Shown here in pieces: positions 16,766 through 25,007 of a stretch of 64,000 nt of DNA. Position 1 is the first letter of the stretch; the number at the start of each line of letters is the position of its first letter. The translations under genes were made by a program, and so were the position numbers. The notes below the pieces were generated by a model. The model ran no database searches. It had not been told where the DNA came from and worked only from the letters and a program-made list of their open reading frames with translations. Source of the stretch: Bacteroidota bacterium (GTDB lineage: Bacteria; Bacteroidota; Bacteroidia; Flavobacteriales_D; Sanyastnellaceae); the NCBI GenBank assembly GCA_027619225.1, contig JAQCFW010000009.1, forward strand, positions 21,558 through 85,557. Reading direction: 5' to 3'.

Positions 16766-18049
16766 CTATGGGACCTCACACATGCAACCACCTATGCTGG
16801 CGAGATCATCAAAAAACATAGGATAGCTTTTGGCAACGCAATCAGCGTCTAAGATCTCGATGTCAGCCGCGCCAGCACAGCCTAAGATAGCCGCAGCCAT
16901 AACGATGCGGTGATCGCCATGAGGGTCAATACGGCAAGCTGTCGTTTTTTTACAAGGGTGAATAACCAATGTATCATCCTCTCTTTCTATTCTTACACCG
17001 GCTTTAGCGAACTCAGAGATGAGTACTGAGGCTCTGTCTGATTCTTTTGATGAAAGTCTGTTGGCGCCGCTTAAACGAGATGGTTTGTTGCTAAAGGCTG
17101 CGAGAGCGCATAGAACAGGGAAGAGGTCTGGCGAATTCGACAAGTCTAGGTTAATTGCGCGAGGTCTCTTTTTCTTCAAGTTTAGGCCGTCATCTGTTCC
17201 AAGTATATGATAACCGGCGAAGAGCATAGCTCCTTTGATGGCCGAGTCGGCTTGCGTAAATATTCCACGTATGCCCTTTATTTCTAAATCGGGGCGAGCA
17301 CATAGTCCACCAAGAACGAGGAAGGTGGAGGCGGCGCTCCAATCTCCGTCTGTTGATAGAGGGAGAGATCGAGAGGTTTGGCCTGCAGGGATGAGGAAGG
17401 TGTCGCAGGAATCGAGCGTTTCATGAGTGAAATCAAGGTCGAACGCCCGCATCACTTCAAGGGTCATTTCAATGTAGGGCCGGGAGGTTAAGTTGTGCAC
17501 CAAGACCTTTGAATCCTTTTCAGCATAAGGCAGAGCAAGCAAAAGGCCGGTTAGAAATTGGGAGCTTATGCTACCGTCAATTTCGATTTCACCGCCAACC
17601 AATGGTCCTTCAATTGTAATGGGCAATGTGTTGCCGCCAGTCGTTTTTACGCCAAGAGCAGCGAGGCCGTTAGTGACCATTTCAAATGGGCGATTCATCA
17701 ATGAGCCTTCACCAGTTAAGGTAAGTGTGTCAAGTGAAAGAGCGGCAATGGGGGCAAACAAGCGTGCTGCAAGGCCAGATTCGCCAGCATGTAATTTTTC
17801 ACTTCGTGGGCGAGGGATGCTGGATTGGCAGGGTGTGATCCTAACGGAGTCGCTGCCAAGTTCTATTTCTCCCCCAAGAGCGGCGGCAATGCTTAAAGCG
17901 ATGTTCGTGTCGTCACAATCACTGATTCCATGAAGCATTGTCGGGGAGTCTGCCAATAGGGCAGCAGCAATAAAGCGTGCGCTAAGACTTTTCGAAGGGG
18001 GAGCTGTGACTTCACCTGAAAGCGTGCTTGGCGAAACGCGAATTATCAT
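16766..18049 (-). CDS. aroA: 3-phosphoshikimate 1-carboxyvinyltransferase (EPSP synthase)
   Basis: Joins phosphoenolpyruvate to shikimate-3-phosphate, the sixth step of the shikimate pathway. Length is 427 residues. Motifs: PPSKSLSARF (about 17-26), AGESGLAARLFAP (about 87-99, in place of the common AGTxxR form), DGDWSAASTF (about 232-241) and GDHRIVMAAAI (about 379-389). It overlaps the preceding menG by 4 bp (ATGA), so the two are translationally coupled. AroC, the next enzyme, lies 33 kb away at 49.5 kb. Confidence 0.93.
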   Translation of the reverse strand: MIIRVSPSTLSGEVTAPPSKSLSARFIAAALLADSPTMLHGISDCDDTNIALSIAAALGGEIELGSDSVRITPCQSSIPRPRSEKLHAGESGLAARLFAPIAALSLDTLTLTGEGSLMNRPFEMVTNGLAALGVKTTGGNTLPITIEGPLVGGEIEIDGSISSQFLTGLLLALPYAEKDSKVLVHNLTSRPYIEMTLEVMRAFDLDFTHETLDSCDTFLIPAGQTSRSLPLSTDGDWSAASTFLVLGGLCARPDLEIKGIRGIFTQADSAIKGAMLFAGYHILGTDDGLNLKKKRPRAINLDLSNSPDLFPVLCALAAFSNKPSRLSGANRLSSKESDRASVLISEFAKAGVRIEREDDTLVIHPCKKTTACRIDPHGDHRIVMAAAILGCAGAADIEILDADCVAKSYPMFFDDLASIGGCMCEVP

Positions 18050-18801
18050 TTTTCAGCGCCAGGTTTACGGCCAAGATAAATGCTTGCTATTCCTCCTGTA
18101 AGTGGGATGGCACGGAGGTCGATAAAGCGAGCAGTTTTGAGACGTTCTAAGAATTCTGCGCCTTCTGGGAAGGCCTTTACACTTTCAGGAAGATAGGTGT
18201 ATGCGGCTGGATCTCGAGAGACCAATCGACCTATTACGGGCATGATATGCGTAAAATATAATGCGAATAATTGCTTGACAGGAAATGATTTAGGTTTGCT
18301 AAATTCAAGTATTACTGTAAGAGAGCCGGGTGTCAAGACTCGATACATTTCTGAAAGCCCAAGGTCTAAATTTTCGAAGTTTCTAACACCGAAGGCCACT
18401 GTGTATGCATCGAATGATTCGTCCTGAAATGGTAGATTTTCAGAGTCGCCTTGGATTAAAGTGATGCGGTCATTGAGACCTTTTGCAGCCACCTTTTTTA
18501 TACCAACATCTAACATCCCCTGTGAGAGATCCATAGCTGTCATATGAGATGGTAGTCCCATGCGCACTGCTTCTATCGCGAAATCTCCTGTTCCGGTTGC
18601 CATATCTAGAATTGTTCTAGGTGTGCGCGTTTCGCGTTTCAGTATCCTTATGCATTTTTTACGCCATAGCACATCAATTCCCATTGAGAAGAAGTGATTC
18701 AGGAAATCGTATTTGGGAGCTATACTGTCGAACATACGCTCGACTTGTTTCTTTTTAGTTTCTTCGGAAACTGCTGTATATGGTGTGACTTTTGTGCCCA
18801 T
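18046..18801 (-). CDS. ubiE: Demethylmenaquinone methyltransferase
   Basis: A class I SAM-dependent methyltransferase of 251 residues that methylates demethylmenaquinone in the last step of menaquinone synthesis (MenG/UbiE). Family motifs are PKYDFLNHFFSMGID near residue 29, the SAM motif ILDMATGTGDFAIEA (about 63-77), SQGMLDVG, and FGVRNFENLDLGL (about 133-145). Bacteroidota normally have menaquinone only, hence the MenG reading. It sits between trkH (20 bp upstream) and aroA (4-bp overlap). Confidence 0.93.
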   Translation of the reverse strand: MGTKVTPYTAVSEETKKKQVERMFDSIAPKYDFLNHFFSMGIDVLWRKKCIRILKRETRTPRTILDMATGTGDFAIEAVRMGLPSHMTAMDLSQGMLDVGIKKVAAKGLNDRITLIQGDSENLPFQDESFDAYTVAFGVRNFENLDLGLSEMYRVLTPGSLTVILEFSKPKSFPVKQLFALYFTHIMPVIGRLVSRDPAAYTYLPESVKAFPEGAEFLERLKTARFIDLRAIPLTGGIASIYLGRKPGAEK

Positions 18802-18821
18802 TGTCTATTTGACTTTGTTAT

Positions 18822-20648
18822 TTAGCCAATCATTGTGTGGCCTTCAGGATATTTGAAGTGTGTTTCTATTAGGTTGCCGCCAATAGCAAACGCTACAGTA
18901 AGTGTTCCTACTCGTCCGATGAACATAGAAATTAAAATGATAAGCTTCCCTGCTGGTGTAAGAAGTGGTGTAAGGCCTGTACTTAATCCCACTGTGCCCA
19001 TGGCGCTGATTTGTTCGAAGGCGAGGTCTATAAAACGGTACTCACCCTTAGCCAGTAATGAGGCTTCTGTTATAGTGAGTAAAAACAGAAAGATCATATT
19101 TCCTAGGATAAAGAACATAAGAACGCTGTAAGCTCGGGATCTTAGAGTAGGGTGAATTGTTCGCTTGAAGAGTTGGACATGGTCGAATCCTCTCACAGTA
19201 CGCCAAACGTCACTTAATATAACCGAGAACGTAGATGTTTTAATCCCACCTCCCGTTGATGAAGACGAGCCGCCAATAAACATCAAGGCTATAAAGATAA
19301 AGATCATGGGGAGGCCCACAGAGTTTATGTTTACTGAGTTAAAGCCGGAAGTTCTGGTAACGCTTTGGAATACTGACGTCGTGAATTTCCCGAAACCAGA
19401 CATGCCAGAGAGTACACCATTCCATTCAAGAATGGCGAAAGCAACAGACCCGAACACAACCAATATAAGTGAGAAATAGAGAGCGATTTTCGTAGCGAAC
19501 CCTATTGTCTTCCAAGGGTAGATGAGTCTGCTGCGAAGACGAGCGGGGTCAAATATGTCGAAAAGAGCTACCGTACCTAAAGCGCCTAAGAAAACAAGTG
19601 CCGTTATCACCCAGTGAGCCAGCCAATTTGTGGAGACCCATGGATGAGTGAATCCGTCAGTAAACAAGCTGATTCCGGCATTGTTAAATGCGGATACACT
19701 GTGAAAAATAGAGGAAAAGACCCTGTCGCCTAACCCAGAAAAAGGTATTTCGGAAGACCAAACAACACCGAGTGCAATCGCACCAAGAGCCTCAATTACC
19801 AGACACCAAATGACAACCCTTCCAAGGGTGCCTTTCCCGCTTAGGAAGTTGTCTCGATAGACGAAATCTTCGATGACATCGTGTTGGCTTACAGATACAC
19901 CGAAGCGGGCTGCGAGGGCGAGAACGGATGCGAATGCGATTACATTCAGGCCTCCGAGCTGGATGAGGGCGAGAATGACAATTTGGCCTTTAAAAGTGAA
20001 GAAATGCATAGCGTCCTCAACCATCAATCCTGTTACACAAGAAGCGGAAGTAGAGGTAAAGAAGGCGTCCAATGCATTCATCCCATTGCCGCTGGAGGTC
20101 ATCTCGGGCATCATGAGAAGGAGTGTTCCGACTGTGATAATACCTAAAAAACTGAGAATAAAAATAACGGCGGGATGCATCTTTATTTTTGGGATAACGC
20201 TCCCTTTGCGCGTAAGCTCGGCGATGATAACGATGAAGAAGTAACCCTGGATAAAGATTAAACTGATATCTTCTCCAGACGAGATAGAGAGTTTCTCCAG
20301 TAGCGGGACAAAAAGCAATTCGCCTGTTATAATGTGGCTTGCCCCTTCGATGATTAAAATGAACATTACGAACCCTTCAAACCAAGTTTTTTTGAGGTAT
20401 TCCCAAGGATGAAAATCGTAAATAAATTTTATGAGGTAGAGAGATACGTAAAACCCGAAGCTGTATCTCATCACATTCATCATATTTACATCACCATGAA
20501 CAGTGTGAGGGAAACCGTAATAAATTGTTAGCGTGATAAGGGCTGTAAAAGAAACAAATAGGTTAAGTATCTTTAATACACGAAGGTTTTTTGCCTTCGA
20601 TTTATAGAGGTAAACATTTCCTATTTCGCGGAATTCGTTAAATGTCAT
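18822..20648 (-). CDS. trkH: TrkH/KtrB-family potassium uptake channel subunit
   Basis: A 608-residue K+ translocating subunit, longer than the about 485 of classical TrkH because of roughly 120 extra N-terminal residues with about three to four hydrophobic segments. The four pore loops are recognisable: TSTSASCVTGL (P1), SAFNNAGISLF (P2), SVTRTSGFNSV (P3) and ISAMGTVGLSTGLTP (P4), each with its filter Gly. No TrkA/KtrA partner gene is adjacent. It overlaps the preceding hldA by 4 bp. Confidence 0.9.
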   Translation of the reverse strand: MTFNEFREIGNVYLYKSKAKNLRVLKILNLFVSFTALITLTIYYGFPHTVHGDVNMMNVMRYSFGFYVSLYLIKFIYDFHPWEYLKKTWFEGFVMFILIIEGASHIITGELLFVPLLEKLSISSGEDISLIFIQGYFFIVIIAELTRKGSVIPKIKMHPAVIFILSFLGIITVGTLLLMMPEMTSSGNGMNALDAFFTSTSASCVTGLMVEDAMHFFTFKGQIVILALIQLGGLNVIAFASVLALAARFGVSVSQHDVIEDFVYRDNFLSGKGTLGRVVIWCLVIEALGAIALGVVWSSEIPFSGLGDRVFSSIFHSVSAFNNAGISLFTDGFTHPWVSTNWLAHWVITALVFLGALGTVALFDIFDPARLRSRLIYPWKTIGFATKIALYFSLILVVFGSVAFAILEWNGVLSGMSGFGKFTTSVFQSVTRTSGFNSVNINSVGLPMIFIFIALMFIGGSSSSTGGGIKTSTFSVILSDVWRTVRGFDHVQLFKRTIHPTLRSRAYSVLMFFILGNMIFLFLLTITEASLLAKGEYRFIDLAFEQISAMGTVGLSTGLTPLLTPAGKLIILISMFIGRVGTLTVAFAIGGNLIETHFKYPEGHTMIG

Positions 20649-21631
20649 ACCTCAGCGATGAGTTGTTCTAAATCAACGGTTACTACCCCACTGTGTTCAC
20701 AGACCTGACCGGCAGCAATATTTGCGACCTCTGCTATTTGTAAAGGTGTAGCGCCAGCAGCGAGCATCAGAGATGCTGTTGCGATCACTGTGTCACCAGC
20801 TCCACTAACGTCTATGACGTTGCTGGGTCGTGATTTGATGTGTAGGTGACTAGTTTCCTCGGTATTTTCACCTTCAGGACAATGAATCCACATGCCATGA
20901 GATCCCAATGTTGTTATAGAAATCTTAGGTGAGAGCTTGTTGTGTAATTCATTTAAGGCATCGGGAAGTCCCATAGGAAGATCAATGTCACGTTGAAGAC
21001 CTTCACGTAATTCTTGAATGTTGGGTTTGAAAAGATCGACGCCCGGGTAATTGAAAAACCCTCTTAATTTAGGGTCTACAGTTACGGGAATGCCGCGCTT
21101 TTTTGCTTCATCAGTAAGGGCCTTAATAATTTCGGGGGTGAGTACGCCTTTGTCGTAGTCCTCGAAAATAACAACGTCAATCTTTGAGTTGTTCATGATT
21201 TTAAGACAAGCTTCGATGAGTTTTTTAGCTGTTTGATTGCTTATCGCTTTGTCAGATTCTTCATCAACCCTGAGCATATGTTCGTTATCTCGAATAATTC
21301 GAGTTTTAATTGTTGTAATACGCCCCTCCTCATAAAGAAAGGCAGAATCTCCCATCGAGCTTGCTCGAAAAAGATCCTGTAGTCTCTCACCGGCTGAGTC
21401 ATTTCCTATGACGGTTGCAATGTGAACTTTGGCACCTAGAGCTTGCACGTTTCGAGCTACGTTACCTGCTCCGCCAGCTCTTTCGTCTCGGCCTGACATC
21501 AAGACTACCGGCACAGGAGCTTCGGGAGACAGTCGCTCTACGGTCCCGAATAAGTACGAGTCGAGCATCACATCACCCACCACCAAGGCGGAGAGATTAG
21601 CGATGTTCTTTATGGCTTCTTTTTTTGTCAT
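20645..21631 (-). CDS. hldA: D-glycero-beta-D-manno-heptose-7-phosphate kinase (RfaE1/HldA type)
   Basis: A PfkB-family sugar kinase of 328 residues matching the kinase half of HldE. It phosphorylates heptose-7-phosphate on the way to ADP-heptose for the LPS core. Motifs: GDVMLDSYLFGTVERLSPEA (about 18-37), GGAGNVARNVQALGA, and the catalytic DVSGAGDTVIA (about 273-283). The adenylyltransferase half is missing, as in species with separate HldA and HldC. First gene of the hldA-trkH-menG-aroA run. Confidence 0.9.
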   Translation of the reverse strand: MTKKEAIKNIANLSALVVGDVMLDSYLFGTVERLSPEAPVPVVLMSGRDERAGGAGNVARNVQALGAKVHIATVIGNDSAGERLQDLFRASSMGDSAFLYEEGRITTIKTRIIRDNEHMLRVDEESDKAISNQTAKKLIEACLKIMNNSKIDVVIFEDYDKGVLTPEIIKALTDEAKKRGIPVTVDPKLRGFFNYPGVDLFKPNIQELREGLQRDIDLPMGLPDALNELHNKLSPKISITTLGSHGMWIHCPEGENTEETSHLHIKSRPSNVIDVSGAGDTVIATASLMLAAGATPLQIAEVANIAAGQVCEHSGVVTVDLEQLIAEV

Positions 21632-21660
21632 TTGATTTTTAGGCCAAACCTTAACTCCGA

Positions 21661-22857
21661 TTACACTAATTTACTGACAGCAGCCTCAATTCTTCGCACA
21701 GCTTCCTCAAGAACTTCATCTGCTGCGGCATACGAGATACGGATGCATTCTGGGGTTCCAAATGCTGCACCACTTACTGTAGCTACGTGAGCTTCCTCGA
21801 TGAGGAACATCGCAACATCATCAGAGTTGTTAAGAGTTGTCCCATTGAAGCTCTTTCCGAAAAGCTTACTTACGTCAGGGAAAAGATAGAAAGCGCCCAT
21901 GGGAAGGTTGAGGTTGATTCCAGGGACTTTTGATAGGCTTGCGTGCATGGCGTTGCGTCTTCTGAGGAACGCGGCAACCATTGAATGGGCGATGGAGGGG
22001 TCAGCTTCTACGGCCGTTGCCGCAGCCGCTTGAGCGATGCTGCATGGGGCAGATGTAAATTGGCCTTGTATTTTCGTGCAGGCATCAGCGATCCACTTTG
22101 GTGCACCGATGTATCCCAGTCTCCATCCTGTCATGGCAAACCCTTTAGAAACACCGTTTACCGTAATTACTCTGTCCATCATCCCCGGTTCTGCAGCGAG
22201 ACTCGCGTGCTTGGAAGTGAAGTTAATGAGCTCGTAAATCTCATCGGAGATTGTGTACATGTTGTCGTGCTTTCTAAGGACATCAGCAATTTTAGATGTT
22301 TCTTCCTTTGTGTAAACTGAACCTGAGGGATTGCATGGTGAGCTGTAAATCATCATGCGAGTTTTCTCATTAATGGCAGCTTCTAGCGCCTCGGGGTTAA
22401 TCTTGTAATCCTCTTTGATACCCGTAGGTAGAATTACGGGTACACCTCCAGCGACCTTAATGAGTTCAATATAGCTAACCCAAAACGGAGCGGGCAAGAT
22501 TACTTCGTCACCAGGATTCACAAGACTGAGAATTACGTTAGCGAGAGATTGTTTAGCTCCAGTGCTAACTACGATTTGGTCTGAATTGTAAACCAATCCA
22601 TTGTCACGCTTAAATTTCTTAGAAATCGCCTCTCTTACACGTTGTGTGCCCGGAACAGGCGTGTAATGAGTTTCATTTGCGTTGATCGAATCTATCCCAG
22701 CCTGTTTCAGCTCTGAGGGAGTGTCAAAGTCAGGTTCGCCTAAAGAAAGCGAAATGACATCAACTCCGGAATCTTTGAGTTCACGAGCCATTTGAGCCAT
22801 AGCAAGGGTGGCCGATTCAGAAAGGCGGTCGAGAAGATCCGAAGTGCGTTTTTTCAT
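21661..22857 (-). CDS. PLP-dependent aminotransferase, aspartate aminotransferase type
   Basis: A class I/II aminotransferase of 398 residues, close to the thermostable AspC subgroup (AAT I-gamma). Motifs: SLSLGEPDFDTP (about 36-47), STGAKQSLANVI, PCNPSGSVY (about 174-182), and the PLP-lysine region NGVSKGFAMTGWRLGY (Lys at about 235). Aspartate:2-oxoglutarate transfer is likely, but broad specificity is common. It has its own -7 element TACCTTTG 4 bp before the ATG. Confidence 0.9.
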   Translation of the reverse strand: MKKRTSDLLDRLSESATLAMAQMARELKDSGVDVISLSLGEPDFDTPSELKQAGIDSINANETHYTPVPGTQRVREAISKKFKRDNGLVYNSDQIVVSTGAKQSLANVILSLVNPGDEVILPAPFWVSYIELIKVAGGVPVILPTGIKEDYKINPEALEAAINEKTRMMIYSSPCNPSGSVYTKEETSKIADVLRKHDNMYTISDEIYELINFTSKHASLAAEPGMMDRVITVNGVSKGFAMTGWRLGYIGAPKWIADACTKIQGQFTSAPCSIAQAAAATAVEADPSIAHSMVAAFLRRRNAMHASLSKVPGINLNLPMGAFYLFPDVSKLFGKSFNGTTLNNSDDVAMFLIEEAHVATVSGAAFGTPECIRISYAAADEVLEEAVRRIEAAVSKLV

Positions 22858-22861
22858 TCGT

Positions 22862-22869
22862 CAAAGGTA
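22862..22869 (-). promoter_or_regulatory. -7 element of the aminotransferase gene
   Basis: Minus-strand TACCTTTG matches TAnnTTTG exactly and ends 4 bp before the start codon. It fills most of the 13-bp gap to the upstream symporter gene, so the aminotransferase can be transcribed separately and without a leader. Confidence 0.6.
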
Positions 22870-22870
22870 G

Positions 22871-24328
22871 TTATTTCTTAGGAAGAAGGGCGAGTCCGAG
22901 CGCTGTAATTGTTCCATTAACTGGAAGTAGAGCAAAGCCAAAACTAAAGCCGTATTTCGCCTTCAAAGAGTATTCTAAAAAGTAACATAGAATAGGCGCA
23001 CTTATTGCAACATACGGGATCAGTTTGTCGGCAGGCATACGCTTCGACAAGAGTCCGAAGAAGAACAACCCCAATAGCGGACCGTAAGTGTAGTTTGCAG
23101 CTGTGAATAATGCTGCGACCACACTGGTGTCGTTTGCCGATTTAAATAGCATTATGGAGATGAACAGCACTCCGGCCATCGCTATATGAACTCGAGATCG
23201 AGTTCGTTCAGCTCGATTTTCATCCATGCTTGGCGTGTCTAAAAGATCCACACATGCCGAAGTAGTGAGGGCAGTTAAGGCCGAGTCTGCCGAGCTGAAC
23301 GCCGAAGCAAGCAGCCCAACTAAAAACACACCGCCCATCATCATCCCAAGCGTCCCATCTAAAGCCAGCATCGGAAACAACTTGTCAGCTTGCTCCGGTA
23401 TAGCGATTCCATTTGAATTTGCGTGCATGTACAAGAGTGCTCCAAGTGAGAGGAACAATATATTCGCTAGGAACAGTACGATTGCGAAGCTTCCCATATT
23501 CCATCTCGCCGCTTTGAGGTTTTCGCACGAAAGATTTTTCTGCATCATATCTTGGTCTAAACCCGTCATTGCGATGCAGACAAACGTCCCAGCTAAGAAA
23601 TGTTTCACGAAGTGATTTCCGGCTTTCCAATCATCGAAAACAAATATTTTCGTCATGCCAGAGGATTTTACGAGTTCTGGAATTTCCGTCCAGTGTGCAC
23701 CTTGCGTATTCGCTATGGCAAGGACGGTCAGGATGACGGCGGTGAGCATAGCGGCAGTTTGGACTGTATCCGTCCAAATTACTGTGGCCATCCCACCTTT
23801 GCGAGTGTAGAGGTAAATTACGGCCAAAACCACAGCTACAATCACGGCGAACGCCCAGCTAGGCACGCTTTGTGAGAACATAGGTTCCAAGATGGCAAGC
23901 TCCACAACGATCGCCACTAGGAAGAGGCGAAATGACGCACCTATTATTCTTGAGAGCATAAAAAATGACGCGCCTGTTTTGTACGCATAATTCCCAAACC
24001 TACCCTGTAGATAGGTGTAGATACTCGTTAGTCCAAGTCTGTAATAGAGGGGGAGGAGTACGGCCATGATAAAGACATATCCCGCCATAAACCCCATCAC
24101 CATTTGCAGGTAAGTAAAGTCTGCAGTCCCCACCATTCCAGGAACGGAAATAAAAGTCACTCCACTTAAAGAGGCTCCCACCATCCCAAACGCTACCACA
24201 TACCAAGGTGCTTTTCGCCCAGCTAGAAAGAAGTCAGCTGCTTTTTTATTACGCCCAGTATGGTGAGCGATTATAAATAACAGACCTATATAGAGGCCGG
24301 AAATAAGTAAAAAAGTGGTCTGCGACAT
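22871..24328 (-). CDS. Sodium:solute symporter (SSS/SLC5 family)
   Basis: An integral membrane Na+-coupled symporter of 485 residues with about 13 hydrophobic segments. Family features include the early SGVTFISVPGM segment (about 55-65), YYRLGLTSIYTYLQGRFG (about 95-112) and the helix with FSSADSALTAL (about 340-350), whose Ser/Asp residues form the Na2 site. Substrate is not predictable. The frame reaches 24337, but TATCTTGC lies just before the ATG at 24328, which is preferred. Confidence 0.87.
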   Translation of the reverse strand: MSQTTFLLISGLYIGLLFIIAHHTGRNKKAADFFLAGRKAPWYVVAFGMVGASLSGVTFISVPGMVGTADFTYLQMVMGFMAGYVFIMAVLLPLYYRLGLTSIYTYLQGRFGNYAYKTGASFFMLSRIIGASFRLFLVAIVVELAILEPMFSQSVPSWAFAVIVAVVLAVIYLYTRKGGMATVIWTDTVQTAAMLTAVILTVLAIANTQGAHWTEIPELVKSSGMTKIFVFDDWKAGNHFVKHFLAGTFVCIAMTGLDQDMMQKNLSCENLKAARWNMGSFAIVLFLANILFLSLGALLYMHANSNGIAIPEQADKLFPMLALDGTLGMMMGGVFLVGLLASAFSSADSALTALTTSACVDLLDTPSMDENRAERTRSRVHIAMAGVLFISIMLFKSANDTSVVAALFTAANYTYGPLLGLFFFGLLSKRMPADKLIPYVAISAPILCYFLEYSLKAKYGFSFGFALLPVNGTITALGLALLPKK

Positions 24329-24333
24329 GGTGT

Positions 24334-24341
24334 GCAAGATA
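24334..24341 (-). promoter_or_regulatory. -7 element of the symporter gene
   Basis: Minus-strand TATCTTGC ends 5 bp before the ATG at 24328 and covers the alternative upstream ATG region, supporting the shorter protein. Confidence 0.5.
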
Positions 24342-24380
24342 CTTGTTGGGTTCTTGTTTCGATGCGCGCGATATGCAGTT

Positions 24381-24388
24381 TATATTTA
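24381..24388 (+). promoter_or_regulatory. -7 element of recR
   Basis: TATATTTA ends 4 bp before the GTG at 24393. This supports GTG as the true start and a leaderless message. Confidence 0.5.
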
Positions 24389-24392
24389 CGGC

Positions 24393-25004
24393 GTGCAACA
24401 ACTACCATCACGCCTCATAGAAGCCGCAGTAGACCAAATCGCTACTCTTCCTGGAATAGGTCGCCGCACGGCATTGCGTCTGGCACTGAGCTTGTTACGT
24501 AGGGATACAGAGCGAGTGAGGGCGCTTTCAGACGCGTTGATTTCTATGAGTGAAGGGGTGTCGCCTTGCAGGGTTTGTCACAACCTCACAGAGCAAGATG
24601 TTTGTTCTATTTGTAAAACTCCAGAAAGGAATAGGAAGCTCATTTGTGTCGTTGAGGACATTAGAGATCTTATCGCCATCGAAAATGTAGGAACGTACCG
24701 GGGAGTATATCACGTGCTTGCAGGCGTAATAAGTCCCATGGATGGTGTGGGTCCAGCAGATATAAATATAGCAGCTCTCGTCTTAAGAATTTCGGAATTA
24801 GATCAAGACACCGAAGTTATTTTCGCTCTTCCTTCTACGATGGAAGGAGATACGACCTCGTTTTACCTTTATAAAAAATTGGTCGAGTTCGATATAAAAG
24901 TTACCACTTTAGCTAGGGGTATAGCTGTCGGCGAAGCTTTACAGCATGCTGATGAAGCCACATTAGCTCGCTCTATGGACAACAGAACTCTTTACGAAAT
25001 TTAG
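24393..25004 (+). CDS. recR: Recombination protein RecR
   Basis: RecR works with RecO (and RecF) to load RecA at gaps. From the GTG at 24393 the protein has 203 residues, the usual length; the frame stays open upstream to 24315 but that part is unlike the family. Order of domains: helix-hairpin-helix with LPGIGRRTALRLAL (about 18-31), a Cys4 zinc finger CRVC/CSIC (about 57-72), and a Toprim domain beginning ICVVEDIRDLIAIE and containing YHVLAGVISPMDGVGP. The stop codon nearly touches the start of the glycosyltransferase fusion, 3 bp later, so they are co-transcribed. Confidence 0.95.
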   Translation: MQQLPSRLIEAAVDQIATLPGIGRRTALRLALSLLRRDTERVRALSDALISMSEGVSPCRVCHNLTEQDVCSICKTPERNRKLICVVEDIRDLIAIENVGTYRGVYHVLAGVISPMDGVGPADINIAALVLRISELDQDTEVIFALPSTMEGDTTSFYLYKKLVEFDIKVTTLARGIAVGEALQHADEATLARSMDNRTLYEI

Positions 25005-25007
25005 TTG

